Below are positions 15,430-23,545 of a stretch of DNA of 64,000 bases, piece after piece. The stretch is from Psychrobacter glacincola. GTDB taxonomy: Bacteria; Pseudomonadota; Gammaproteobacteria; Pseudomonadales; Moraxellaceae. The DNA is taken from contig LIQB01000007.1 in the NCBI GenBank assembly GCA_001411745.2, forward strand, positions 62,001 to 126,000. The letters run 5' to 3'. The position numbers and the translations under genes are program-made. The notes under the pieces are model-generated. The model searched no databases, was not told where the DNA came from, and saw only the letters and a program-made list of their open reading frames with translations. Every line of letters begins with the position of its first letter. Within the stretch, counting starts at the first letter, position 1.

Positions 15430-16323
15430 TCATAGCGACCTTACGTTACCAGTCAGCATGCGGTAGCTTGGCCATACGCACGCGATATCTACTAAGTTTT
15501 GACGTAAGCGGTCCGATGCTCTATCTCCCATGTGGTGATAAAACTCGTCTGCGGTCATATTGGTAGTGATAATCGTTGGTAAACGTAGCTGGTAGCGTCT
15601 ATCGATGATTGCTGATAGGCGCTCACGATCTTTATCAGCAGCTTTATCGCTATAACCTGTGTCTGCCTCACCTACTTCATCGATAATCAGGACAGTAGAA
15701 CGACTCAGGCGCTCGATATAAGCAGCATCACTATCGTTGCTCGACTTATCCCAAGTTGCTTTTATCTCTTGCTGAATCTGTCCTGAGCGCTTAAATGCAA
15801 CGGTCATGCGAGTATGATAGCGTTGACGGATGATCTCGTTAGCAATCAAACACGCCAGCTTCGTCTTGCCTGTGCCTGTATTGCCTGTTAGTAAAATATT
15901 TTCACAGCCTTTTTGGTAACTGGCTGCATACTTTTTAGCAAAACTCACGATGATGGCTATGCGCTCGCGTAATTGGTTATCACCTGTCACTGACCACTGG
16001 CTAAAATCAGCATTAATATGCTCAGACGGCATTTCTAGGCTGGCTAGTAGTTCAGCTTTCATGCTTCGCATTTTGTCCTGATATGCATCACGCTCCCACT
16101 GACATTTTTGGCACTGCACGTTACCTGCGTTGGCAACTGCTGCTGTGACTAGCCAGCTTTGTTGGCCGTGGATTGTGCAATCGGTATCTACTGACACATT
16201 GTTAAACGTTGGCATGCTGCTGATAATGCTATCGAGCGTATTATTGCGACCTGCTACGTGTGCTGGATCAAGCAATTCAGGCTTAGGGTTTCTGAGTGAG
16301 GCGCTTTCGTATGCTGTATTCAT
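15430..16323 (-). CDS. DnaC-like helicase loader (AAA+ ATPase)
   Basis: 297 residues. The N-terminal third includes CQKCQW near residue 75 and is the likely partner-binding part. The ATPase core has Walker A GNTGTGKTKLA near 147 and Walker B TVLIIDEVGEA near 214. Downstream lie an ITTNMTADEF sensor-like segment and GDRASDRLRQN, typical of DnaC/IstB loaders. It would load the host replicative helicase at the element's origin. The start lies 2 bp after the stop of the DUF1376 gene, so the two are one replication unit like phage O/P pairs. Confidence 0.88.
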   Translation of the reverse strand: MNTAYESASLRNPKPELLDPAHVAGRNNTLDSIISSMPTFNNVSVDTDCTIHGQQSWLVTAAVANAGNVQCQKCQWERDAYQDKMRSMKAELLASLEMPSEHINADFSQWSVTGDNQLRERIAIIVSFAKKYAASYQKGCENILLTGNTGTGKTKLACLIANEIIRQRYHTRMTVAFKRSGQIQQEIKATWDKSSNDSDAAYIERLSRSTVLIIDEVGEADTGYSDKAADKDRERLSAIIDRRYQLRLPTIITTNMTADEFYHHMGDRASDRLRQNLVDIACVWPSYRMLTGNVRSL

Positions 16324-16325
16324 AA

Positions 16326-17240
16326 TTACTTACCCTCAATGAAGCTGCTGGGAATGTCGCTATCAACCTCAACTGCCAGCCATTGGCGTTTCTGTTCGTC
16401 GGTCATTTGCGTTGGCACATTCCATTTAGCATTGACTGCAAGAGGATCAGGTGTTGAGCGTGTTCTGCTGGCTAGTGATTGGGTCTGCTGTGGCGCTACT
16501 TCATCAAGCCAAGCTTGCGCGTTTAACCATGTCTTAGGATGTTTTCTATAACTCTCTTCTGATGCCAAAATTTTTGGTGTCTGCAACTTAACACTTTGCA
16601 TAATCTGTTCAAATAGCAACTCCGGGTTCACAGGTTTGCTGTGAATCTTATTACCAATGAAAACATGATTCCAAGTCGTCTTCGCTTGTCCCTTAGACTT
16701 CTTGTTTGGGTAAAGCTCATAGAATTCTTCAAATCTTTCATCGCGCCATTCTTGAGTATTTATATTGGTTAATGGTTCTTGGTTAACGGTTATTGGTTCT
16801 TGGTTGGTTGCACCATCGTTCAACGTTTGCTTAACGTCCGTTGAACGTCCGTTCAATTCCGCTATGTTGCTTGCGTTGTCAGGCTCTAAACGTTGTTTTT
16901 TTCTTGCTTTTTTACGTCTAGCTTCAGCACTTGCTTTACCTGCTTTTATTGCTGTTTCCAATTTGTCTTGATACTTTTTGATTTCAGACTCACAGCGGTT
17001 ATTAAAATAGAATCCATCTTGGTTTTCGAAGAATTCCGTTAGAACGAAAACTAACGCATCTCGTTCTTCCGTTGTACGTACGATTAACCGACGTTCAAGA
17101 GTAGACATATCCGTTCCATCAATAGCGCTCTCTTGCTCGTAGTACATATCAAGCAAGTCACGATAAATAGAACGCTCAAGACGCGATAAGTAACGTGTGG
17201 CATTATTGAAGTCGCTTAGGTGATACATGTAATAATGCAT
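16326..17240 (-). CDS. DUF1376 (YdaU-like) replication initiation protein
   Basis: 304 residues. The N-terminal 100 residues match DUF1376: YYMYHLSDFNNATRYLSRLE, then YRDLLDMYYEQE. A basic linker (EARRKKARKKQRL) follows. The C-terminal half has RFEEFYELYPNKKSKGQAK, the helical domain often joined to phage initiators. GGAGGTGGGCC before the ATG is a strong ribosome site. Paired with the DnaC-like gene it most likely recognises the element's origin. The linker region contains direct repeats (GGTTAACGGTTATTGGTTCTTGG-like DNA) that encode a TVNQEPLT-type repeat. Confidence 0.85.
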   Translation of the reverse strand: MHYYMYHLSDFNNATRYLSRLERSIYRDLLDMYYEQESAIDGTDMSTLERRLIVRTTEERDALVFVLTEFFENQDGFYFNNRCESEIKKYQDKLETAIKAGKASAEARRKKARKKQRLEPDNASNIAELNGRSTDVKQTLNDGATNQEPITVNQEPLTNINTQEWRDERFEEFYELYPNKKSKGQAKTTWNHVFIGNKIHSKPVNPELLFEQIMQSVKLQTPKILASEESYRKHPKTWLNAQAWLDEVAPQQTQSLASRTRSTPDPLAVNAKWNVPTQMTDEQKRQWLAVEVDSDIPSSFIEGK

Positions 17241-17482
17241 GGCCCACCTCCTGTCTTTTCACACGGAATAAAACCTACTGATATAGACTTACGAGCTCGG
17301 ATGGATGCTATATCGATAATAGATATGCTATTATTATTCTCGTGATCTATCGCCAATGATATGCATTCACTTGCCAGCCCTTGCCGAGGGGTAAGTATTA
17401 AAGCTTTTATCAGCTTCCAAAAGCCTGAGCTAATTGCTCGGGATTTTTTGTGGGCGTTCGTTTTATGCGGTGTGGTAGTCAT
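17216..17482 (-). CDS. Small protein overlapping both neighbours
   Basis: 88 residues, unrecognised. The ATG at 17482 follows GGGAGGGCGGG and overlaps the last 20 bases of the small basic gene upstream. Its end overlaps the start of the DUF1376 gene by 25 bases. The sequence is rich in Ser and Ile in the middle (NNNSISIIDIASIRARKSIS) and ends in a Gly/Cys-rich tail. Tight overlaps suggest translational coupling in a phage early operon. It could also be chance coding. Confidence 0.4.
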   Translation of the reverse strand: MTTTPHKTNAHKKSRAISSGFWKLIKALILTPRQGLASECISLAIDHENNNSISIIDIASIRARKSISVGFIPCEKTGGGPCIITCIT

Positions 17483-17612
17483 CCCGCCCTCCCTGTCTGC
17501 TTACTTTCTTGCAACACTGGTTAGATAGCTGGCGCACAGACTGATACTTTTGGTAATGCCTTCTGCGCTTCGCATGGCGGCGGCTTTGCTTTGATGTAGG
17601 AAGCTGTTTCAT
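17463..17612 (-). CDS. Small basic protein
   Basis: 49 residues from the ATG at 17612, chosen because GGAGGTTGGAGG lies just upstream; the frame is open to 17828 but has poorer starts there. It is very basic (SRRHAKRRRHYQK), with cysteines CC near residue 34, and may bind nucleic acid. No family is recognised. It overlaps the next gene by 20 bases. Confidence 0.45.
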   Translation of the reverse strand: MKQLPTSKQSRRHAKRRRHYQKYQSVRQLSNQCCKKVSRQGGRDDYHTA

Positions 17613-17781
17613 TTCTGCAACCTCCAACCTCCAACCGTCACAAGTAGCGATAGGTTTTGACTTATTAGTAAGCCTAAAAAATACAATTATTAGGGAGTAA
17701 AGGCACTGATCTTTTAATTTGCTTTTTTTCCCTAGTAACAGGGGAGTACTGACACTTATGACTAAGTTTAAACATGCTAAC

Positions 17782-18018
17782 TTACTCATTATCCGCCTCC
17801 AGCTCTTTCTTAAGACCAGCCAAATCATCTTCTGAATATTGCTGGAAATCTTCTGCTAAATATTGACCAAGATCGGCAAGCTTTTGCGCCTTTTGAATAT
17901 CACCGTTTTTAATATCAGCCTTGATGGTAGCGAACAACGCGTCGAACCATGAAAGACGTTGTATCTCCACCTCTTTAACGAAAGCGGTATGGGTTGCTGT
18001 TTGATTAAGTGCTTCCAT
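17782..18018 (-). CDS. Small phage protein, unknown
   Basis: 78 residues from the ATG at 18018, which lies one base after the stop of the upstream gene; a longer in-frame start at 18072 would overlap that gene. It is helical and acidic (SWFDALFATIKADIKNGDI, then AEDFQQYSEDDLAGLKKEL). Its position in a chain of tightly packed early genes is the only clue to its role. Confidence 0.6.
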   Translation of the reverse strand: MEALNQTATHTAFVKEVEIQRLSWFDALFATIKADIKNGDIQKAQKLADLGQYLAEDFQQYSEDDLAGLKKELEADNE

Positions 18019-18019
18019 G

Positions 18020-18352
18020 CTATTCACCCACCTTTGCAAATTTTGATTGCACCATCGCTTCGTTGATGGCATCCAATTGATGAATAAGCAGTTTTACCCT
18101 TCTTTCAGCGGCATCACATGATAAGCGTGCCATAGACAAAGTCTGATTAGGGCTGAGCTCACGTTGATGAATAAGGTTTAAAATATTACCTATATCATTT
18201 AGCACGTTAATCGCGCCGCTAATATCGCACGCAATATCAGAGAGCATAATCGTAGGTAGTATGATTACCTCGTTATCATCTATTTTAGTTATATCGAGTA
18301 CTTTGCGCTGATTGGACGTGCTGATAGGTGCTTTTTGGATTGATGCGGACAT
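18020..18352 (-). CDS. Unknown protein, paralogue of the C-terminal half of its neighbour
   Basis: 110 residues, mostly helical. It aligns over its whole length with the last 98 residues of the 204-aa gene upstream. Shared features are QRKVLDITKIDDNEVIILP against QRTVIDTSDISDDEVVLLQ, the middle INVLNDIGNILNLIHQREL against AEVLDDISSLLGLIYRGEI, and the identical ending KVGE. The genes are adjacent (1 bp apart), so this is a tandem duplication. It probably forms a helical bundle or dimer; function unknown. Confidence 0.75.
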   Translation of the reverse strand: MSASIQKAPISTSNQRKVLDITKIDDNEVIILPTIMLSDIACDISGAINVLNDIGNILNLIHQRELSPNQTLSMARLSCDAAERRVKLLIHQLDAINEAMVQSKFAKVGE

Positions 18353-18353
18353 A

Positions 18354-18968
18354 TTATTCTCCTACCTTATTGAAATTGGTAAGAGCTGATATCTCGTTCA
18401 TTTTCTCCACTTGCCTATAGAGTATTTCTGACCATGTGTCCGCTGCAGTTTGTGTTAACCGCGCTAAAGACTTAGCCTCTTCTTGGCGAATTTCGCCTCT
18501 ATAGATGAGTCCAAGTAAGGATGAAATATCATCCAGTACTTCGGCCGCTCCATGCACCTCACTAGTATTATTAGATAACTTAAATGACTGGAGTAGAACA
18601 ACCTCATCGTCACTAATATCAGACGTGTCTATTACTGTACGCTGGCTTGATTGGATGATAGAGGTGTTGCCGTATAGCGTTGTTATCGCTTGGCGGTTAG
18701 CTAGCGTGTCATGGAATAGGCTTGGCTTATAGTCGCCTGTTTCTGTATCAGATGTTAAGACGAAATAGCCTTTTGCATCGTAATAGAAATAGCTGCCATC
18801 GTGAGTAAGTGACAATAGATCACGTTGACCATATGGGTCGGCTATGAGAGTAAACGGCTCGCTACTTAATGACGGGCACAGAACAACATCACCAATGGCA
18901 AAAATAGCTTGATTGGCGGCTAACGTAGAAGTGGTAGTTTTTGAAGTCGTACGAATTGAATTACCCAT
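18354..18968 (-). CDS. Unknown two-part protein with duplicated C-terminal module
   Basis: 204 residues. Residues about 20-100 form a beta-rich part (IFAIGDVVLCPSLSSEPFTL, then YFYYDAKGYFVLT), perhaps a small barrel. Residues about 105-204 are the helical module shared with the 110-aa neighbour. The gene begins 7 bases inside the end of the preceding 216-aa gene, with AGGAGC upstream of the ATG. No family recognised. Confidence 0.7.
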   Translation of the reverse strand: MGNSIRTTSKTTTSTLAANQAIFAIGDVVLCPSLSSEPFTLIADPYGQRDLLSLTHDGSYFYYDAKGYFVLTSDTETGDYKPSLFHDTLANRQAITTLYGNTSIIQSSQRTVIDTSDISDDEVVLLQSFKLSNNTSEVHGAAEVLDDISSLLGLIYRGEIRQEEAKSLARLTQTAADTWSEILYRQVEKMNEISALTNFNKVGE

Positions 18969-19611
18969 TATGGATAGCTCCTGAACATTTAGTTAGTTTG
19001 TTGCCGCCCAAAAAAAAGGGTGACAGGTTATTAACTACCGTGTTCAGACGGCGGGGCTTATTTCCCACAAGGGGTATTTTATTCGGCCCACTTAACCCGT
19101 CATAGATGTTCGCACCGATAGTATCGGTACTATATTTATGACTTGTCTGCAGTACAGAAATATTCGTATTTATGTCATTGGTAAATCGCTGATAGTTAGT
19201 CAGACAAATTTTGGACATAAAAATAGCCAGGGAATGACGGCTTGGCTTTGCCGCTGAACAATTAGTAGTGAGACTATGATAGCGCTTGTTATCATCACTT
19301 GTAAAGAGATTAATGCCAGAATCATCACTGTTTAACCTATAGCGGGCAAGCTTAAGCTTTTGCGTGGATAGCGCAATCGCTTTCAAAAAATGGGTAATAT
19401 CCCGTGTTACATCAGAAAATGAAAACTCTGAATCCATAACTTTTGAAAAGCCTTTGATTGTATTAATCGAACTCAAAACACTGTTATTCTGACTCGAATT
19501 AGTGCGATAAATACTCAAATTTGAGTCCTTATACTCATAATTTGAGCTAGACTGGCGTCTTTTAGGCTGGTCACGTTGAATACAGTTACTTAGCGTCATG
19601 ATGAGCCTCAC
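18961..19611 (-). CDS. Unknown protein of the early operon
   Basis: 216 residues, rich in Ser, Asn and Thr, with no motif I recognise. It overlaps the end of the HTH gene by 26 bases and the start of the next gene by 8. The DNA includes nested inverted repeats at about 19113-19132 (ACCGAT/ATCGGT and ATAGTA/TACTAT). Its composition is less convincing than its neighbours', so it could be a chance frame over a structured RNA region, though the overlaps on both sides favour a gene. Confidence 0.45.
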   Translation of the reverse strand: MRLIMTLSNCIQRDQPKRRQSSSNYEYKDSNLSIYRTNSSQNNSVLSSINTIKGFSKVMDSEFSFSDVTRDITHFLKAIALSTQKLKLARYRLNSDDSGINLFTSDDNKRYHSLTTNCSAAKPSRHSLAIFMSKICLTNYQRFTNDINTNISVLQTSHKYSTDTIGANIYDGLSGPNKIPLVGNKPRRLNTVVNNLSPFFLGGNKLTKCSGAIHNG

Positions 19612-19888
19612 TTTCTACTGACTCATTAATGTTGCCATCAGAGTTTTGTGAGTAGCTTTGAATAACATCGCTGTCTATCCAGTAGATGCTATACGTTTTA
19701 CTATTCTTAGTGACCATCTTACTTTTGATGGACAATCCGGATTTTTTCAGCTCATAAACGCGTTGCGCCAAAGATGTTATGTTATAAAGTTTATAGGCTT
19801 GCCAAGTGTCAATAGAATGGCCCGCCAGCATATGCGCCTTGACGGTATCATTTTGAGATTTGATGGGTGTGTGCCGTGGAGTAATCAT
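19586..19888 (-). CDS. HTH_39-like phage regulator
   Basis: 100 residues. Residues about 15-75 fit the helix-turn-helix family found in phages (PF14090 type): VKAHMLAGHSIDTWQAYKLY, then SLAQRVYELKKSGLSI, followed by a beta-wing KMVTKNSKTYSIYWI. The gene starts 2 bases after the AlpA-like stop, so it is translated from the same message. It likely serves as a second regulator of the element. Confidence 0.7.
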   Translation of the reverse strand: MITPRHTPIKSQNDTVKAHMLAGHSIDTWQAYKLYNITSLAQRVYELKKSGLSIKSKMVTKNSKTYSIYWIDSDVIQSYSQNSDGNINESVESEAHHDAK

Positions 19889-19890
19889 AG

Positions 19891-20169
19891 TTACACCTCG
19901 CTACTGGTAGCTTGGCCATGACTATCCAACCATTGATTTATTTCAGATAAGCGCCAAACGCTGGCATGTCCAATTTTTATTGGAGCCGGGAATTGGTCGT
20001 TTTTGATTAGATGATAGATATGTTTAATAGAGAAGCCAGTAATGCCGCGTGTAGCGGCTTTAGCTGTGACAGTGCGCTGTTGGCCTGCTCGGGTGATATA
20101 AGTCTTAGCTTTACGCTCGGGTTGATTGGCAAGGTCTGCCATTCTTAGGTATTGATCGACTAACGTCAT
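19891..20169 (-). CDS. AlpA-family regulator
   Basis: 92 residues. The core from about residue 40 is a classic AlpA: TGFSIKHIYHLIKNDQFPAP, then IKIGHASVWRLSEINQWL. The N-terminal 35 residues are an extension with a basic stretch. AlpA proteins control integrase or excision genes in P4-like satellites and many prophages. It is the first gene of the long leftward operon, and a pair of inverted repeats lies 110-143 bp upstream that could be its operators. Confidence 0.85.
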   Translation of the reverse strand: MTLVDQYLRMADLANQPERKAKTYITRAGQQRTVTAKAATRGITGFSIKHIYHLIKNDQFPAPIKIGHASVWRLSEINQWLDSHGQATSSEV

Positions 20170-20279
20170 GGTAGTTCACCTCTTCGCATTTAAAGTAATG
20201 GGCAGTAATGCCTTGCTATGAGGTGAATGTTACGGGATGGCGTTGGCTATCAGGCAAGCTCTTTTGATATGATGTCATA

Positions 20280-20312
20280 GCAATAATATTGCTATAAGGG
20301 CAATATTATTGC
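20280..20312. promoter_or_regulatory. Paired inverted repeats upstream of the AlpA-like gene
   Basis: GCAATA-A-TATTGC at 20280-20292 and GCAATA-T-TATTGC at 20300-20312 are 20 bp apart centre to centre, about two helical turns. The segment ATTGCTATAAGGG is repeated directly with the same 20-bp period. Two equal palindromes on the same helix face upstream of a regulator gene look like an operator. Confidence 0.6.
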
Positions 20313-20380
20313 TATAAGGGTGTTGGATAAATAATTGATATATAAAGGTTTAATGGTGTTACAGCAATCGAATGAGATTT

Positions 20381-21898
20381 TTATGATTTTTTGTATTGTC
20401 CTCCACTTCTTGCATCGCTATGACGGCAAACTTTATCAATATTTAGTGCTAAAGCGGGTGATATATCAAAGTTCTGTGTTATCCAATTAGTTATAATAAG
20501 TTGTTTGGGTGCTTGCTGTCTAGGATCGTAATTAACCCAAAACTCGTTTATAACTGCATTCATTATGTCCATGGCTGGGGTGGTGTATGAGTATTTAACA
20601 GCCTCAACTTGTGCTGGTTTATTTTTAAGGTCTTCGATTGTATTATTAGCATTCGCCAGCTCTTCAACAAGCTGATCATAGGTTTTAATGACGTGTCCTA
20701 CTGCTGCTATTCCCATCTTGTCCCGATCATTCGATAGATTGTCGTTGAAGCCTTTGTAAATAAAGTTATGGTTGGCCAGCCATGTTTTGACTTGCTTGGC
20801 TGGGATCTCATCTGCATCATTAAGGACTAGAGCGCCAGCATCAATAGCTTTACAAATCATGCGATGATGCCTTAGATAATTAGCGTTACTTTTAATGTAA
20901 GCAGGGTTCTCGTCAATGATCAAACAAGTCATATCTTCTGCAGAGAAGAACGCATATGTTATTAACAGTCTTTGGTTTTCACCTAAATCATTAATCACAT
21001 TTTTACCCTCTAAAGGCATTGAGGGAGGAGTAGGTAATTGCTTATCGATCTGATTCAGCTGTTTCGTTTCAACATTAAGTTTTGAGTTCATTAGATCTTG
21101 AATCTCTGAACGCTTGAAGTAAAAATCTTTGAAGGGCTTACGATCTGATGTTACTGTGCCTGTTTGTTCGTCATCAAGAACATTATAAAAATGTCGTAGT
21201 AATTCATCAGTATTTTTATATTTTAAGTTATCAGTTTGGGAAACTAATGAATAATTTAGGTTTTGTAAACTATATAGCTTAACCTCTCTTAATAGAGTAT
21301 TTTCAAATAGGAACCCGAGAGTGAACTTTAAAGGTTTTCCTGAGCCAATACCTTTATACAAATCATTTACAAAATCATTTACAGCAATATATTCTCTATG
21401 TTGCTTTTCAAGTTCGCTATCCATCAAATCTTTGATATTTTCAACTTTTACTGTACGCTCAACATCAACATCTTCAAAATGTAACAGCCCACTTAAAGGC
21501 TCAAAACTCAAGAGCTCTGACCTTTTAAAAAAAGAGTGCATAGCTTTCATAACAGTAGTCGTTAGCAGTCTTCTATCACTTTCCATTAATTCATCTAAGC
21601 TCTCACTGCTACTGAATATCCATTTATCGGCAGTAAGCACAAGAGATTTTTGCACTTCTTCTAAAAATTCTGTGACAGTATTAAAATCAAAAGGTTCAAA
21701 CCTAATAATTTTATAATCTGTATCGATATTATAAAATCCTATACTATTTAAATCATGATGAAGTAAGTATGTGACCACTTCATACAGCGGCTCATCATTA
21801 ACACTTGAAAGATGAAAGATAAAGTCTCTAAAACTAATATAATCCTTCATAGGCTCTATAAGCCTGTCTATTAAACTCACATTCACACCCTTAACCAT
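20381..21898 (-). CDS. Unknown 505-residue protein between integrase and regulator
   Basis: No family recognised. The first 300 residues are Leu/Phe/Asp-rich and helical. Near 300-400 there is a middle part with FFSAEDMTCLIIDENPAYIK, then KAIDAGALVL. Coiled residues occur at 415-435 (LVEELANANNTIEDLKN). A final 60-residue helical part (TPAMDIMNAVINEFWV, ending with CRHSDARSGG) resembles C-terminal modules common on island proteins. The annotated ATG at 21898 has no ribosome site; the GTG at 21880 follows AAGGG at good spacing and may be the true start. The slot between integrase and regulator is where satellites often carry defence cargo, but nothing in the sequence proves that role. Confidence 0.7.
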   Translation of the reverse strand: MVKGVNVSLIDRLIEPMKDYISFRDFIFHLSSVNDEPLYEVVTYLLHHDLNSIGFYNIDTDYKIIRFEPFDFNTVTEFLEEVQKSLVLTADKWIFSSSESLDELMESDRRLLTTTVMKAMHSFFKRSELLSFEPLSGLLHFEDVDVERTVKVENIKDLMDSELEKQHREYIAVNDFVNDLYKGIGSGKPLKFTLGFLFENTLLREVKLYSLQNLNYSLVSQTDNLKYKNTDELLRHFYNVLDDEQTGTVTSDRKPFKDFYFKRSEIQDLMNSKLNVETKQLNQIDKQLPTPPSMPLEGKNVINDLGENQRLLITYAFFSAEDMTCLIIDENPAYIKSNANYLRHHRMICKAIDAGALVLNDADEIPAKQVKTWLANHNFIYKGFNDNLSNDRDKMGIAAVGHVIKTYDQLVEELANANNTIEDLKNKPAQVEAVKYSYTTPAMDIMNAVINEFWVNYDPRQQAPKQLIITNWITQNFDISPALALNIDKVCRHSDARSGGQYKKS

Positions 21899-21935
21899 AA
21901 TAGGAGCAAGGCAGTGACAGTTTAAGGGTGTGAAT
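21881..21935. promoter_or_regulatory. Perfect 14-bp inverted repeat around the start of the 505-aa gene
   Basis: ATTCACACCCTTAA at 21881-21894 and TTAAGGGTGTGAAT at 21922-21935 are exact complements, 27 bp apart. In the mRNA the stem would include the AAGGG ribosome site of the possible GTG start at 21880. It could be an operator or a translation-blocking hairpin. Confidence 0.6.
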
Positions 21936-21977
21936 ATCTGTCGTTCGGGAGCAACCCCTAGCCTTGCAATTGATATC

Positions 21978-21996
21978 GATAGCGATTGACGCTATC
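21978..21996 (-). terminator. Hairpin after the integrase gene
   Basis: GATAGCG and CGCTATC pair around ATTGA. It lies 34 bp downstream of the integrase stop on the minus strand, with only weak T-content after it. It is a possible terminator separating the integrase from the 505-aa gene. Confidence 0.35.
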
Positions 21997-22029
21997 AAGT
22001 TCGGTTTGTCAGTTCAATACTGACGGTAT

Positions 22030-23496
22030 TTATTGAAGCTGCTCTGCAAGTTTCATTAAAACTTCTTTTGATATCCCTTGCGCTTTCAAGCTCTTTATCA
22101 GAGCGTCCTTGTCATGCATGGCTATATCAGTCGCTTGCTTATTCCTAATCTGTATTTCTTCTGCTACCTCATCAGGCGTCAACAAATCAAAATTAATAGC
22201 CTTGCCAGCGCGTAAGTCGTCCAAATAGTCAGCCCATTGGTTCATCATTACCTGTCTTTCGAGTAGATGGGCCGATAAGTCATATCGCTTTTTGACGCTT
22301 GATTGCTCAAGATGGGCAAGCTGTATTTCAATGATATTCTCAGGGAACTGCAACTCATATAATCCTGTGCTGGCAAGCTGCCTAAAACCGTGACCAGTCA
22401 TCTTGGGGTAGGGGTCACCTGTATAGCCCATTCGCTTTAATGCCTGATTGAACCAACCCTCGCTATATGGTTTACTGCTTTCAAAGTTGTAGAACACGTA
22501 ACCTGTTCGTTCTGTCAATGGCCGCATACGCTCGATAATAGCTACTGCTTGCGGTGACAATGGGATGATATGTTCTTGTCGCATTTTCATCTTGTGCGCC
22601 GGTACGCGCCACACGCTTTTATGATAGTCAATTTCTGACCATTCAAAGAACCTCAGCTCTTTAGTTCTCACGAAACATAGTGTCATGAGCTGCAAGCCAG
22701 CCACTGTCTGCTGGTGCCCGTTTGGGTGCTTCTTTATATAGTTATCAATGTTACGTAGTAGTTCGGGGAATTGGTGCTGCTCAACGGCTTTCATGCGCTT
22801 AGCTTTGTGAGGTCTTAAGGCTTTATTACGTCCGCTGGCGAGGTTGATAATGTCATAGCCTAGAGTATTGATAGCATGCTCAAAGATGGAGCTGATAAGT
22901 CCCATACACTTATGAGCAGTCTCTGACGTGTATTTACCTTGCTTCTCAAAATCTGCCTGAATATCTAGTCCTGTTTTAATCACATCTTGCGCGGTGATAG
23001 CGCCAATAGGGTATGAGCCCAAACGTTTTAGAATATGGTTATTCAAAAATCCTTGCAGCTTTTGAACGTTCTTTGATGTGGTTTCTGATTTTTCGTCTAG
23101 ATAGCTTTTCGCTATGGTTTTAAACAAATCTCTTTGTTCATAGTTGTTTTTTAAGTGGCTCTTGTGCTCAGTGGGATCAATACCATCAGCAAGCAATGCT
23201 TTAGCCTTATCACGTGCCAGCCGCGCTTGTTTTAGCGATATTTGCGGCTTGAATGATGCGTCAACGACTTGCTTCGATGATTTATATATGCCGATTTGAT
23301 AGGTTTTTTGTTTGGGCTTAATATCTTTGTCCGATTGATAGCGGTATGACGTTTGCCAAAACAATGAGCCGTTAGGGTGCTGTATCAGATATAGGCTATT
23401 GCCATCACTATGACGGGTGATTTTATCGGGCACCGGTTGTTTAGCGATTGCTTTCACGCCAGCATCTGTTAGTTGATAGTCTTTTCTTTTGATCAT
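22030..23496 (-). CDS. int: Tyrosine-recombinase integrase
   Basis: 488 residues, P4-type length. An N-terminal arm-binding domain (DUF4102-like) spans about 5-115 and ends in ARDKAKALLADGIDP. A core-binding domain covers about 120-220. The catalytic part shows the first Arg in CFVRTKELRFFEW near 278, a Lys/His region (HKMKMRQEHIIPLS) near 310, the H-x-x-R box GHGFRQLAST near 368, a His in AHLEQS, and the nucleophile Tyr in KKRYDLSAH near 402. It starts 160 bp from the 3' end of tRNA-Arg and would drive integration and excision there. Confidence 0.95.
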   Translation of the reverse strand: MIKRKDYQLTDAGVKAIAKQPVPDKITRHSDGNSLYLIQHPNGSLFWQTSYRYQSDKDIKPKQKTYQIGIYKSSKQVVDASFKPQISLKQARLARDKAKALLADGIDPTEHKSHLKNNYEQRDLFKTIAKSYLDEKSETTSKNVQKLQGFLNNHILKRLGSYPIGAITAQDVIKTGLDIQADFEKQGKYTSETAHKCMGLISSIFEHAINTLGYDIINLASGRNKALRPHKAKRMKAVEQHQFPELLRNIDNYIKKHPNGHQQTVAGLQLMTLCFVRTKELRFFEWSEIDYHKSVWRVPAHKMKMRQEHIIPLSPQAVAIIERMRPLTERTGYVFYNFESSKPYSEGWFNQALKRMGYTGDPYPKMTGHGFRQLASTGLYELQFPENIIEIQLAHLEQSSVKKRYDLSAHLLERQVMMNQWADYLDDLRAGKAINFDLLTPDEVAEEIQIRNKQATDIAMHDKDALIKSLKAQGISKEVLMKLAEQLQ

Positions 23497-23523
23497 GACA
23501 TCACCACAAGGTGTTAAATGTTT

Positions 23524-23545
23524 TTAACAACATATTTAACAACAT
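23524..23545. repeat. Direct repeats TTAACAACAT between integrase and tRNA
   Basis: TTAACAACAT occurs at 23524-23533 and 23536-23545, a 12-bp period, in the short space between the integrase start and the tRNA. Such repeats beside an att site are often integrase arm-binding sites. Confidence 0.45.

Noticed and set aside
17613..17828. 121-codon version of the small basic gene
   Set aside because: The upstream part is hydrophobic and unlike the rest, while the internal ATG at 17612 has a double GGAGG.
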